A DNA stretch of 64,000 nt from Methanosphaera cuniculi (GTDB taxonomy: Archaea; Methanobacteriota; Methanobacteria; Methanobacteriales; Methanobacteriaceae), in assembly GCF_003149675.1 (NCBI RefSeq), contig NZ_LWMS01000031.1, forward strand, positions 62,001-126,000. The letters run 5' to 3'. A program made the translations under genes and the position numbers. Below are positions 45,592 to 56,373 of the stretch, piece after piece (position 1 is the first letter of the stretch; every line of letters starts with the position of its first letter). Below the pieces are notes generated by a model. That model was not told where the DNA came from and did no database searches. It saw only the letters and a list, made by a program, of their open reading frames with translations.

Positions 45592-46404
45592 ATGTGTGAA
45601 CTATTTAGTATAAGCTGCAATAAAAAAATACAAATAAACCAATATCTAAAAGAATTCTACAAACACTGTGAACTACACCCGCACGGTTGGGGACTTGCAA
45701 TAATGCATGAAGATCATAGTGTAACAATCAAAAAACAACCAATAAAAGCAACAGAAAGCCAACAACTAAAAGAAATATTGTCCCATCCTATCAAAACAAA
45801 ATGTGCAGCTGCACATATAAGACTTGCAACACTTGGAAACAAATCAAATTGTAACTGTCATCCCTTCAAAGCATTAGATGAGAAAAATACAACATGGACA
45901 CTAATACATAATGGAACAATATTTAACTATCCTAAACTTAACAAATACAAAACACAACAAAAAGGAGTAACAGATTCAGAAAGAATACTACTTTACATAA
46001 TTGATAATATAAACACTCATAAAGAAGATGAGTACTTCCAAATACTAAATACAATAATACCACAATTATCTAAAGGAAATAAATTAAACATTATACTATG
46101 TAATAAAAACATAATGTATGTACATACAAACTGCTCTAAAGGACTAAACTACCTAAAAACAGATAAAGGAATAATATTTTCAACACAAAAACTAGATAAA
46201 AACCCAGAATGGAAACAACTACCAATAAACACACTCTACATGATAAAAAATGGTGAAATAATACAAAAAGGAAAACCACATGAAAATGAATATCATATAA
46301 GTGATGAAAACATAAAATTCATGCTACAAAAAGTAACACCAGATCTAAGAGATGGAATAATACGAAACTTTAACATAAAAAATCCAGAAAAATATCTAAA
46401 TTAA
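45592..46404 (+). CDS. Class II glutamine amidotransferase (Ntn-hydrolase) domain protein, 270 aa
   Basis: The start is placed at ATG 45592 because MCELFSIS exposes Cys2 as the catalytic nucleophile after Met removal, and GGAGGG (45577-45582) is correctly placed. The frame also has an ATG at 45574 overlapping that site. Family motifs are HGWGLAIM, AHIRLATLGN and IHNGTIFNY (YafJ/GATase type). It releases ammonia from glutamine; no synthase domain is attached, so the acceptor is unknown. It shares an operator-like motif with nifSU. Confidence 0.85.
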   Translation: MCELFSISCNKKIQINQYLKEFYKHCELHPHGWGLAIMHEDHSVTIKKQPIKATESQQLKEILSHPIKTKCAAAHIRLATLGNKSNCNCHPFKALDEKNTTWTLIHNGTIFNYPKLNKYKTQQKGVTDSERILLYIIDNINTHKEDEYFQILNTIIPQLSKGNKLNIILCNKNIMYVHTNCSKGLNYLKTDKGIIFSTQKLDKNPEWKQLPINTLYMIKNGEIIQKGKPHENEYHISDENIKFMLQKVTPDLRDGIIRNFNIKNPEKYLN

Positions 46405-46648
46405 ATAAAATGATAACATCTAATCTAAAAAAAGTATTCTTCTATAAATTAAATAACCACCCTTTTATTTTAACACTTTTTAAAACCCCTATTTTTTTTT
46501 ATTTTATAACTAAAATAACCCATTATTTAAACTATTAAACTACGTCTTGGTTTTAGTTTTTATATATATTTATAATATATAAATAACATATATATACATA
46601 CTTAAAAAGAAAAAACTATCTAATTAATAACTAGGAGGATAAAGAAAA

Positions 46649-47179
46649 ATGAAAGTATTAGGAGTAGTAGGAAGTCCAAGAAAAAATGGAAACTGTGATG
46701 TATTAGTAAAAGAATTCTTAGATGCAACAGAAGCAGATACAGAATACATCTTCTTAAACCACAAAAAATTACTAGGATGTAATGCATGTATGGCATGTGA
46801 ACACGGAGATTGTGTAATAGATGATGATGGAAATGAAATCATTGAAAAACTACTAGAAGCTGATGTATTAGTACTAGCATCACCAATTTACTATGGTGGA
46901 ATATCAGCACAAGCAAAAACATTCATAGACAGATTCTACCAAATATCAAGAGGACCTGAAAAATCACTTGAAGGTAAAAAAGTAGTAACAATCATGACAC
47001 AAGCACAACCTGAAGATGTATTTGGTGACTACATAAGATCACTTGATAAAATGCCATTTGGATACATGGGAATGGAAGTAATTGGAAATGTAACTGCAAT
47101 GGGAACACAAGATCGTGGAGATAAAGAAGAACTTGCAGATTACATAAAACAAGTAAAAGAAATAGCATCAAACTTATAG
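46649..47179 (+). CDS. Iron-sulfur flavoprotein (NADPH-dependent FMN reductase family), 176 aa
   Basis: The FMN loop is VGSPRKNGNCDVLVKEF. The compact cysteine motif is C44-x2-C47-x2-C50-x4-C55 (GCNACMACEHGDC), as in methanogen Isf proteins carrying a 4Fe-4S cluster. LASPIYYGGISAQAKTFIDR is the usual flavin segment. Isf-like proteins are thought to serve in oxidative stress defence and electron transfer. A strong AGGAGG site lies 13 bases upstream. Confidence 0.85.
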   Translation: MKVLGVVGSPRKNGNCDVLVKEFLDATEADTEYIFLNHKKLLGCNACMACEHGDCVIDDDGNEIIEKLLEADVLVLASPIYYGGISAQAKTFIDRFYQISRGPEKSLEGKKVVTIMTQAQPEDVFGDYIRSLDKMPFGYMGMEVIGNVTAMGTQDRGDKEELADYIKQVKEIASNL

Positions 47180-47421
47180 AATGTTTTATTTTAACTTATC
47201 ACCACCTTTTTAACTTTTTTTTTATATTCTTTTTCTAAATAACATTATCTTTTTTTAAAAAACTTTTATTTATACCCAAAAATTCATCTTTAAAATAGAA
47301 ACTTCTTTTTTCATGCTCCTTTTTAAGTGCTAATAATTTTTATAATATTAAAATTAAATATTCTAATATAAAAAAAATATTAAATAACCAAATAAATGGA
47401 ATTAAGGAAAATTGAAGACTT

Positions 47422-48705
47422 ATGAATTTTAGAAAACTAAGACTCTTATCAGAAACAAATAAATTAGTTTTAAAAGAACTTAAAAATGTACTTCTGGTAA
47501 TACTTATACTAATAGATTTTATAATGATCTTTGTAATTAGTATTGATGTTGTATCACCAGCATTATTCTCATTTATGGCAGATTTTGACTTATTTGTATG
47601 TTTCATGTTATTTTTAAACTTATTATTAGCATATCATGAATCACGTCAAACACCAAAACAATTTCTAAAATCACATATTATAGATATACTATCGATTATA
47701 CCACTAAACTTCATATTCCTAAGATATCTTGCTGTAATAAGACTATATAGAATAATACAATTGCTACAAATATTCCAACTACTAAAAATTCATGATTTAA
47801 AAATATTTACAATAGGATCAATAAGCTACTTTGTACAAAATAGATTACTTAAAATATTAACAGTAATTATGATATTTTATGTAGTTATATCAACAATAGT
47901 ACTAAATTACATGGATCCAGCATTAAATACAATATTTCAAGCATTCTGGTTTAACATAGCTACACTAACTGGAGTAGGATATGGAGATGTAACACCATCA
48001 ACAATATCAGGAAAAATCATAGCAATAATGTCAATACTTATTGGAGTTTTTTTCATAAGTATCTTCACAGCAGCAATGTCAGCATTATACATGAGACAAT
48101 CAGAAGAAGAAACAAAAAGTATGCTAGAAAAAAACATACAATTACTAAAAAAAGACAGACACATTCGCCGTGCAAAAATACACTCACTTGAACTTGATGT
48201 AAAACGAGTAGATGAACACATGCAACATCTAATAAATCTAATAGGAGAACAAAATACAATCATTAACAGACAAGATAGAATCATAAAAGAACATGAAGAA
48301 AAACAAAAACAACAAATCAAACAACTAAAACAACAACTAGAAGACAACACAACATCAATGAAAGACTGGCAACAACAAATCGAACAACTACAACAAGAAC
48401 TTAAGAAAAACTCAAATACCATGCAAAAATGGGAAGATAAAAAACTTGATGAAATAATAACAACAGCAGATAAAATAGTTAAAAACCATAAAAAACAAGA
48501 AATAGTCGATGAAATACTAAAAAATAACGAAGAAACATCTGATAAAAACACAAATAAAACAGAAGATAAAACCACAGATGATAATGTAAAATCAGATGAT
48601 AATACAAATACACAAACAGCTAACAAAGCACAAGATAAGTCTGATATAACACAAAATACTAAATCTGATGATAAAACAACAAAAAATACAACAAAAAAAG
48701 ATTAA
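47422..48705 (+). CDS. Voltage-gated-like potassium channel with long coiled-coil tail, 427 aa
   Basis: There are six transmembrane helices, with an Arg-rich fourth helix (FLRYLAVIRLYRII, a possible voltage sensor) and the selectivity filter TGVGYGD at 183-189. After the pore (about residue 225) comes a coiled coil rich in Gln/Lys/Glu (230-390), and a disordered Asp/Lys/Thr-rich tail. No RCK domain is present. It would conduct K+ across the membrane; the coiled coil probably assembles the tetramer. Confidence 0.85.
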   Translation: MNFRKLRLLSETNKLVLKELKNVLLVILILIDFIMIFVISIDVVSPALFSFMADFDLFVCFMLFLNLLLAYHESRQTPKQFLKSHIIDILSIIPLNFIFLRYLAVIRLYRIIQLLQIFQLLKIHDLKIFTIGSISYFVQNRLLKILTVIMIFYVVISTIVLNYMDPALNTIFQAFWFNIATLTGVGYGDVTPSTISGKIIAIMSILIGVFFISIFTAAMSALYMRQSEEETKSMLEKNIQLLKKDRHIRRAKIHSLELDVKRVDEHMQHLINLIGEQNTIINRQDRIIKEHEEKQKQQIKQLKQQLEDNTTSMKDWQQQIEQLQQELKKNSNTMQKWEDKKLDEIITTADKIVKNHKKQEIVDEILKNNEETSDKNTNKTEDKTTDDNVKSDDNTNTQTANKAQDKSDITQNTKSDDKTTKNTTKKD

Positions 48706-48744
48706 AAAAAAATTAATATAGAAAAAAAGATGAGGTAACTAATT

Positions 48745-49254
48745 ATGAAACCTGAAGCCATAATAAAAATGGAACAAGAAGATGAAGATGAAGAATTCAT
48801 AGGATTAAATGTAGATTCAAAACTACTAAAAATAGTACCAATAATATTTAAAAGAGAATCAGAAGTCACAGCATTCTATGATGGATTTCTTGAAACAATA
48901 CAAAACACAAAAGTACTAAGAAAAAGCCAGGATAACAGAGCAAGAATGAATGAAGCATTCCTAAATGAACTACTAAAATATCATGACATAGACTACATTA
49001 ATGCAATATTAAATGATGAACAATTACCTGAAGAAGAACTACTAGATCCTGATGAAGAAAAAGATGTAGATAAACTACTTAGAAAAACATTTAAAACACG
49101 TGATGAATTTAGAATGTTCATGGCATATATTAGTCAAAGTATGATGGAACAACATGATACACCAGTAGAAGCAGCAGCAAAAGCAATGAAAAGACTAGGA
49201 AAAACAGATACAGAAATACTAAAAGTAACAAGTGTAATAGATAAAGTATTTTAA
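48745..49254 (+). CDS. Unknown helical acidic protein, 169 aa
   Basis: I do not recognise it. It starts MKPEAIIKMEQEDEDEEFIG and is mostly alpha-helical and acidic, with an Ala/Met-rich helix (FRMFMAYISQSMMEQ) in the second half. It follows the channel gene by 39 bases and precedes the Cas8b-like small gene by 22 bases, so the three may be one transcript. No signal peptide or membrane segment is seen. Confidence 0.45.
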   Translation: MKPEAIIKMEQEDEDEEFIGLNVDSKLLKIVPIIFKRESEVTAFYDGFLETIQNTKVLRKSQDNRARMNEAFLNELLKYHDIDYINAILNDEQLPEEELLDPDEEKDVDKLLRKTFKTRDEFRMFMAYISQSMMEQHDTPVEAAAKAMKRLGKTDTEILKVTSVIDKVF

Positions 49255-49276
49255 AAAAAACATTGGATATGATATA

Positions 49277-49675
49277 ATGAATGAAAATCTAGTAATAGAA
49301 CACAGATATGTACTTGATGAAATACTAGTAGATGATGATAAAAAAGCAGCATTTCTACTAGGCTTTTTATTACGTAAACTTACACATATGGAGTATAAAG
49401 AACTTAAAGAAACACCATTTCTAACTAAAATCTATGAGATGAACTTAAGTCATGATAAGATAAGATCACTTTATCCTGTGATGATAAATGAAATACGAAA
49501 GTATGATGCAATATTTAAAGAACTTGAAGAGGAAGCATCAATAAGTCTGCTAAAATCAGATAAAAACTGGAATATAACAGATGATGAAACAAGCTTCTAC
49601 TTCACACTTGGATATACTCTTGGAAGTGCACCAAACTATCATAGAAATGTAGTAGATAAAGAAATAACAAAGTAA
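49277..49675 (+). CDS. Small helical protein resembling the Cas8b (Csh1) C-terminus / Cas11b, 132 aa
   Basis: The pattern KAAFLLGFLLRKLTHMEYKE, then a helical stretch with LSHDKIRSLYPVM and a C-terminal DDETSFYFTLGYTLG, resembles the C-terminal helical domain of type I-B Cas8b, the part also made as Cas11. No cas gene or CRISPR array lies in the window. I am relying on memory of that family; it could be another helical bundle protein. Confidence 0.45.
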   Translation: MNENLVIEHRYVLDEILVDDDKKAAFLLGFLLRKLTHMEYKELKETPFLTKIYEMNLSHDKIRSLYPVMINEIRKYDAIFKELEEEASISLLKSDKNWNITDDETSFYFTLGYTLGSAPNYHRNVVDKEITK

Positions 49676-50012
49676 GAAAAAAAAGGATAAGTTAAATACT
49701 CAAGTTATTTTATACTTTTCTTTTTTACCTTAATAAACACCCCTTAATCTATTACTCTTTTTTTTAACAATCTTATTTTTTCCTAAATTATTAATTAATT
49801 TTTCATATTATTTATTTATACCATTTTTCATAAAAATATAAACTATATTGATAAAACTTGTCTTTTATTTTTTATAATTTTTAAAAATTATTTTAATTTT
49901 AATTTTATTAAATAAATAAAAAAAAGGGCACAGATTTTTAAATAAAAAAAACCTAATAAAACGTGGAGAAAAATAAGTAACACTACTATTTTTTTTAGGA
50001 AATTGATCTAAA
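49676..50012. other. Intergenic region before the adhesin cluster
   Basis: A/T-rich, with T-runs after the upstream gene and a promoter-like region near 49990. AGGAAATTG precedes the adhesin ATG at 50013. No gene is seen. Confidence 0.5.
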
Positions 50013-53000
50013 ATGAAAAAACAAAATATAATAATTCTAATTGCTGTTTTTTCCATAATAATATCACTAACCACAATTAATGCACAAAATACAACAAACC
50101 AAGACACTACCAATGAAAACATAGATGATACTCTATCACAAAACTCAGATTTAAACACACAAAATACACTACAACCTACCACCAATACTGCTAAATCATC
50201 AATAAATACAACCCATAAAAATGCGAAAAAACAATACAAGGTAAGTAATTATCAACAACTATATAATACAATAGAAGATATTAAGGCAAACTCAACAAAT
50301 ATTAATGAAACAATAACATTAACATCAGGAAACTATGAAATAACAAATACTATAAACTGGGGAAATACCACACATAAAACACATATACTCAACATTAAAT
50401 GTGATGATATCATACTTGATGGAGGAGAAACTCATCAGTTTATAACAGTATCAAATAATTACACATTAAATCTTGAAAATATAAACGTACGTTATTGTAT
50501 GAATCTTAATGGAAGTGTAATAAATAACAATGGAACTATACATATACAAGATTCAAACTTCATTGAAAATGAAGGTGGATATGGAGGAGTAATATATAAC
50601 ACAGGAAACATTACTATAGATAACTCAGATTTCACAGAAAATATGGGAGTACTAGGAGCTGTAAGTTACAATACACAAAATGCAAATATGAAAATAACAA
50701 ACTCCAAATTCACATCAAACAATGCACAACACTTCGGAACAGTATATAACAACCAAAATGCAACACTTACACTAGAAAATTCAATATTTACACAAAACAC
50801 GGCAGAATTTTCAGGTGGAGTAATTTGTAATAATGCAACAGCAAAACTTATAATAAATAATTCAACATTTAACGAAAACAAAGCACTCTATGATGTTGCA
50901 GGCGTATGCTACATTAAAAATGGAAATGTAACAATAACCAATTCAAGATTTAACCAAAACCAAGCACCAGCATGGGGAGGAGCAATCTGTATAAAAAGTG
51001 GAAATCTAACAATTATAAATTCAAACTTTAAAGAAAATACAGCAGGCTATTATGGTGGAGTAATAAATGCAACAAATTCAAACATAAACATAACAAACTC
51101 TAACTTCACAAATAACAATGCAACAAATGCAGGTGCAATAAATGCATATAAAACTAATCTAACAATAATACAATCAATCTTTAATGAAAACATAGCAATA
51201 AATAAGACAACAAACACCATACAACTAAATAATACTAACCTAACATTAACTCAATCACAACTAATATCACAAAACAAACAAAACCTCTACATTTCACATG
51301 ATAGTATAGCAATACTAAATGAAAATAACATAACAACAATTACACAAATTAAAAAAGATGTAGAAAAAACACTAACACTACCAATAATGGATGAAAATAG
51401 TAGTAATGTAACATTAAAAATTGATAATAAAACATACACACCAACAATAAATAATGATCAACTACAAATAAATCATACCTTTAATACATACCCACAAAAT
51501 AAACAAATACCAGTAACATATCCTAAATTTTCAGATAATAACATAACAGTAACTGTTGAAATACAAAAAGAAAACATAACAGTAGATCAAATAAATCCAA
51601 TAGAAGCTAAAAAGTATGATAAGATAAACATACCATTAAACATACACACATCTGATAATAAAACAGTAAATGAAAACTTCACAGTTACAATTAAAATAGA
51701 TGATAAAATCTACCAACAAAACATTACAACTAAATCCATAATCCTTGATACATACAACCTAACACCAACACAACACACACTAACAATAATAGCAGAAAAT
51801 CTAGAATACAACATAAACACAGTAACTACAACACTAACAATAACACCACCAGATATAGCTATAATACTAAATCCAATAATATCTACACATATGGATTTAT
51901 TAAATGAACAAATAATCATACAAAATTGTGAAGATACAGCAACAGTAATATTTAAAATCAACGGAAATACACTAAAAGACAAAAATGGAGTACAAATAAA
52001 AACACATCCAAAAGATGGAATAGTAACATTAAACTATCAACTACCAACAACATACAAAAACTCAGAATACAACCTAACAGTAGTATATTCAAAAGGACGG
52101 ATACGAGAAGAAAGCACAAACATACTCATACTACAAAAACGTGATGTGACAATGCCTAAAATTAATTATGAAATTATTAAAAACTCCACATTTAAAATAA
52201 ACACAACAATAAAAGACACTACAGGAAAAACACTAACTGGAAATACTAAAGTATCAATAAAAATTAATGGAGTAACATATAAAACATTAACAATAACAAA
52301 TGGAAAACTAGACACAGCACTAGACACCAGAAAACTAGGAGCAAAAAACTACACACTCACAATAGTAGTAGGTGAAAACAGTCAATATAACACATACAGA
52401 TATGAAACCATACTATCTGTTAAACAACCAAAAATAAACTTACAACCAATAACAACCACCACAACAACTCTCCTAAAAACAACAATAAAAATAGATAATG
52501 CACAAAATAATGGAGTAATAATCTTTAAAATCAATGGAAAAACAATTAAAGATAAAAATGGACAAACAATAAAAATACAACTAAAAAATGGACAAGCAAC
52601 AATAAACTACCAACTACCAGCCACACTAAGTGCAAAAAAATACAATCTAACAGTAGTATATTCATATGAAAATCTAAGAATTGAAAAAACAACCACACTC
52701 ACACTAAATAAGATGAACACAAAAATAGAAAATAAAACATATAAAACACAAAAAAATACAAACTTAACACTAAAAACAACAATCAAAGATGCAAATGGAA
52801 AAACACTAATGGGAAATACAAAAATAGCAATAAAAATCAATGGAGTAACATATGAAAACCAAAAGATAACAAATGGACAAATAAACACAAAAATTAACAC
52901 AAGCAAACTAAATAAGGGAAAATATATAATAACAATAATTTCAGGAGAAAACAACTTATATAACAAAAGTACATTAAATACTACTCTTATGATAGTATAG
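50013..53000 (+). CDS. Adhesin-like secreted protein, beta-helix plus Ig-like domains, 995 aa
   Basis: A signal peptide (1-25, ending TINA) is followed by an Asn/Thr-rich linker and a capping motif YQQLYNTIEDIKANS. A right-handed beta-helix (about 130-420) shows GGVIYN/GGAICI turns. Three to four Ig-like domains (about 500-995) have DAnGKTL..NTK-type strands. The last domains repeat (two near-identical GVTY(K/E) units). There is no membrane anchor. It is the first of three tandem paralogues on the plus strand, presumably cell-wall proteins. Confidence 0.85.
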   Translation: MKKQNIIILIAVFSIIISLTTINAQNTTNQDTTNENIDDTLSQNSDLNTQNTLQPTTNTAKSSINTTHKNAKKQYKVSNYQQLYNTIEDIKANSTNINETITLTSGNYEITNTINWGNTTHKTHILNIKCDDIILDGGETHQFITVSNNYTLNLENINVRYCMNLNGSVINNNGTIHIQDSNFIENEGGYGGVIYNTGNITIDNSDFTENMGVLGAVSYNTQNANMKITNSKFTSNNAQHFGTVYNNQNATLTLENSIFTQNTAEFSGGVICNNATAKLIINNSTFNENKALYDVAGVCYIKNGNVTITNSRFNQNQAPAWGGAICIKSGNLTIINSNFKENTAGYYGGVINATNSNINITNSNFTNNNATNAGAINAYKTNLTIIQSIFNENIAINKTTNTIQLNNTNLTLTQSQLISQNKQNLYISHDSIAILNENNITTITQIKKDVEKTLTLPIMDENSSNVTLKIDNKTYTPTINNDQLQINHTFNTYPQNKQIPVTYPKFSDNNITVTVEIQKENITVDQINPIEAKKYDKINIPLNIHTSDNKTVNENFTVTIKIDDKIYQQNITTKSIILDTYNLTPTQHTLTIIAENLEYNINTVTTTLTITPPDIAIILNPIISTHMDLLNEQIIIQNCEDTATVIFKINGNTLKDKNGVQIKTHPKDGIVTLNYQLPTTYKNSEYNLTVVYSKGRIREESTNILILQKRDVTMPKINYEIIKNSTFKINTTIKDTTGKTLTGNTKVSIKINGVTYKTLTITNGKLDTALDTRKLGAKNYTLTIVVGENSQYNTYRYETILSVKQPKINLQPITTTTTTLLKTTIKIDNAQNNGVIIFKINGKTIKDKNGQTIKIQLKNGQATINYQLPATLSAKKYNLTVVYSYENLRIEKTTTLTLNKMNTKIENKTYKTQKNTNLTLKTTIKDANGKTLMGNTKIAIKINGVTYENQKITNGQINTKINTSKLNKGKYIITIISGENNLYNKSTLNTTLMIV

Positions 53001-53317
53001 GTTGATAAATTTAACCTTCACCACCAAATACTTTTTTTTTTAAAATTAGAATATCATTTTTTTTAGTAATCTTTTTTTTGGGGTATTAGAAGAATAATAT
53101 TTTCTTATTAGATAAAAAAAAACTTGTTTTTTTTTAATTATTTTCTTTTTTTTTATAAAATTTTATATTTATTTTTTTACAAAAATAATTATTATGTATT
53201 TCATAGAACTTTTAAAATAAAAATTAATTTTTTTTAGTTTTATTTTATAAATTAAGGTTTATAAATTCTACTTTTTTTGTTCTATGTATAAAAATTATAT
53301 ATAAAGTTGATTATATT
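53001..53317. other. AT-rich spacer between adhesin genes
   Basis: No gene. T-runs after 53027 probably end transcription of the first adhesin. Before the next ATG there is no Shine-Dalgarno sequence, but a TATA-like stretch (53285-53303). Confidence 0.5.
53285..53303 (+). promoter_or_regulatory. TATA-like region close to an adhesin start: probably leaderless
   Basis: TATAAAAATTATATATA-like sequence lies 15-33 bases before ATG 53318, and no GGAGG-like site is present. In archaea transcription begins about 25 bases after TATA, so the mRNA would begin close to the ATG. The paralogues at 56374 and 59023 instead have long leaders and strong GGAGG sites. Confidence 0.45.
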
Positions 53318-55378
53318 ATGATAAGTTATAATAAGAAAATTTTACTACTATTATTTATCATATTTAGCTTATTTATTAGCTTATCTTCCTTATCAGCTGC
53401 AGATGATAATGCAACATCAACATTATCAGATAAGGCTGTAACTCATGATAAGATAGTATCAGATAATAATGTGAAAATTGATGATAATAGTAATATAGAA
53501 AATACACAGATTCAATCAAATACAAAAACAGTGAAAAAAGAAGATAAATCAAATATTTTAGAACGTAATGTAAGTAGTTATAATGAATTATATGATACAA
53601 TTAATAAATCATACATAATTAAAGATAAATCTTCTATGATTATTAACATGAAACATGGAAATTATAATGTTACTAAACCTATACAATGGGGAATAAAAGG
53701 ACAAACTATACGAAATCTTACAATTAATGCAGGTAATATTTTAGTTGATTGTAATAATAACTCCCAGTTTATATCTATAAAAGCAGGATTTAATGTTAAT
53801 TTAAACAACATTAAAATTAGGTACGCTAATAGTAGTCGTGGAGGAGCAATATATAATAATGGAAATATAACAATTAAAAATTCAATATTTCTAAATAACA
53901 CAGCAACAAGTAATGGTGGAGTAATATATAATGATCATTCAAATATGACAATTATTAATTCATCATTTTCAAATAACAAAGCACAATATGGTGGATGTAT
54001 CTATAATAATAATGCAAAAACATTTATTAATTCATCATACTTCTCATTTAACATAGCAAAACGTGGTGGTGTATGTTATACATTTGGTCTTTTAAATATA
54101 ACAAGCACAACTTTTAAAAATAACATAGCAGAAGTTAATGGTGGATGTATATTTAATGATAAAAACACTACAATAATTCTAAAATCAAATTACACAAAAA
54201 ACAAAGCATTAAACAATGGTGGATGTAACTATAATAATGGTCAAATGGACATACTAAAAACATCACTCACATATAATAGTGCAATTAATGGTGGAGTAAA
54301 CTATAATAATAAAATTCTATCAATTGAATCATGCAACATAAACAACAATAATGCAACACGTGGAGGATGTAATTACAATAATGCAATACTTAACATAATT
54401 AAAACCACACAAAACAACAATAAAGCAACAAAACATGGAGGAGTAAACTACAACGATCATAACACCACAATAATCTCAGAATCTACACTTAATAATAACA
54501 TTGCATCAATTAATGGTGGAGTAAACTACAACAACAATGGAGAAATATTAATCATATCATCCAAACATACAAACAACAAAGCAGAACGTGGAGGATGTAA
54601 CTACAACAATAAAAAAATGAACATAACCAATTCAACCTTCACAAACAATAAAGCACAAGTTAATGGAGCTGTAAACTTCAATGATAAAAATATGAGCATA
54701 ATAAGATCACAGTTTACTTCAAATACTGCTTCTAAATATGGAGGATGTAACTATAACAATCCAAAAACATATCTTAACATAACACAATCCAACCATACAA
54801 AAAACACAGCAGCAAATGGAGGAGTATGTGCAAACTATGGAAACATAACCATAACAAATTCAAACATGACACAAAACAATGCAACACGAGGAGGAGTTAT
54901 ATACAACTTCAACATTATAACAATAGAACAATCCACACTAACAAATAACAAAGCAACACAAAATGGTGGAGTAATATACAATGATAAAAACAACATAACA
55001 ATAACACAATCAAAACTAGATAAAAATACAGCAGTAAATGGTGGATGCAACTATAATAACAATGGAACTTTAAAAATAGAAAACTCAAACCTAGACTATA
55101 ATAGTGCAACACGTGGAGGATGTAATTATAACACAGGAAAACTTCAAATAAACAAAACAAACTTCACAAACAACAAAGCAGTAAATGGTGGAGTAAACTT
55201 TAATGAAAAAGGTGCAATAATTACCTCACTATCAAAATATCAAAATAATCAAGCATATAAAAATGGTGGAAGTAATTATAACAAAGCATCAATGCTAATT
55301 GAATACTGTGATTTAATACAAAACTATGCAAAAAATGGTGCAGCAAACTACAATACAAAAGGAACTTCAAATATATAA
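53318..55378 (+). CDS. Adhesin-like beta-helix protein with Cys-rich GGCNYN coils (frameshifted gene, 5' part, 686 aa)
   Basis: A signal peptide (1-28, ending SLSA) leads to YNELYDTINKS and a cap, then at least 20 beta-helix coils of about 25 residues with the turn GG(C/V)NYN. Many turns carry Cys, aligned one coil above another. The frame ends at TAA 55376-55378, but the next frame continues the same repeat (LQIYNTLFEKNHATEYGGCNYN) to 55940, so a one- or two-base slip near 55354-55365 (A4/GGAA) has cut the gene. Confidence 0.8.
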   Translation: MISYNKKILLLLFIIFSLFISLSSLSAADDNATSTLSDKAVTHDKIVSDNNVKIDDNSNIENTQIQSNTKTVKKEDKSNILERNVSSYNELYDTINKSYIIKDKSSMIINMKHGNYNVTKPIQWGIKGQTIRNLTINAGNILVDCNNNSQFISIKAGFNVNLNNIKIRYANSSRGGAIYNNGNITIKNSIFLNNTATSNGGVIYNDHSNMTIINSSFSNNKAQYGGCIYNNNAKTFINSSYFSFNIAKRGGVCYTFGLLNITSTTFKNNIAEVNGGCIFNDKNTTIILKSNYTKNKALNNGGCNYNNGQMDILKTSLTYNSAINGGVNYNNKILSIESCNINNNNATRGGCNYNNAILNIIKTTQNNNKATKHGGVNYNDHNTTIISESTLNNNIASINGGVNYNNNGEILIISSKHTNNKAERGGCNYNNKKMNITNSTFTNNKAQVNGAVNFNDKNMSIIRSQFTSNTASKYGGCNYNNPKTYLNITQSNHTKNTAANGGVCANYGNITITNSNMTQNNATRGGVIYNFNIITIEQSTLTNNKATQNGGVIYNDKNNITITQSKLDKNTAVNGGCNYNNNGTLKIENSNLDYNSATRGGCNYNTGKLQINKTNFTNNKAVNGGVNFNEKGAIITSLSKYQNNQAYKNGGSNYNKASMLIEYCDLIQNYAKNGAANYNTKGTSNI

Positions 55379-55940
55379 TACTTTATTTGAAAAAAATCAT
55401 GCAACAGAGTATGGTGGATGTAACTATAATGATAAAAATGCAGAATTATATCTAATTAATTTATATTCTGAAAACAACACAGCAAAAATAGCAGCAGATA
55501 CATATAGCTATAATGCAACACTCATCATAAATAAAACACAAATGAAAAATAACAAAGCAGATGATCTTGCTGATAATATTGTAAATAAAAAAAGTGATAA
55601 ATGTCTTTTAATAAACACAGAAACTATACAAGATAACTATAATAATCACATACAAATATATTCAGATAAAGCTCTTCATATACAAAATAATACATTTAAT
55701 TTAACACTCAATGGTAAAGTTAATGTAAAAACTAAGTTACTTTCACCATTAAAAGATACAACAATATCTTCACGAATTAAGATACCATTTAAGCTAGGTT
55801 CAACAACATATTATGTAACTAAAAAATCAGATAATACATTCTACATGAACCATAAATATACAACACGTGGAAGTAAAACTGTTACAATAACATATCCAAG
55901 TTCAACATATAAAATAAATTTAAAAGTAAATATAAAATAG
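55362..55940 (+). pseudogene. 3' part of the frameshifted adhesin gene
   Basis: In the +1 frame relative to 53318-55378, the peptide goes on with two more coils (GGCNYNDKNAELYLINLYSE) and then a C-terminal non-repeat domain ending TYKINLKVNIK. The domain contains ISSRIKIPFKLGSTTYYVTK and resembles a small Ig-like or beta domain. No ribosome binding site lies at its first ATG (55326), so it is probably the lost C-terminus. Confidence 0.7.
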
Positions 55941-56373
55941 ATAATATTTATATTCTAAAAAAAGAGAATGTATTAATCTAATTCTCCTCCTCTTTTTTTT
56001 ATTATTTTTTTCATTGATTTTTTTTAAAATTTTATACCAATACCTTTTTTTTTGTTAATTAATTTTTTTCTCTAAAAACTATTAATTTACTACTTTTTTT
56101 AAGTTTATACAACACTAAGGGTATGAACTTATAGAGATTGTACTAATTATTATGGATAAGTTTTATTAGTTTAGTTTTATAGAGTTAATAATTACTTATT
56201 TAAAGTAAATTTATAGTTTAATTCTATTTTATTTGAATAGTTTAAAATATTTTTTATTTTTTTTTAAACAGCAAAAAGGATGGAATTTATTAGAGAAACT
56301 ATGAAATTACTAATTATTTAAAAAAAATAAAAGATGAAACAATATTTTTTTTCTTGGAGGATGTGATTTTTAA
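55941..56373. other. AT-rich spacer with leader of the third adhesin
   Basis: No gene. T-runs lie at 55990-56010. The end contains GGAGG at 56357-56360 and the mini-ORF at 56363-56377. GGAGG to ATG spacing is 13 bases, unusually long. Confidence 0.5.
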
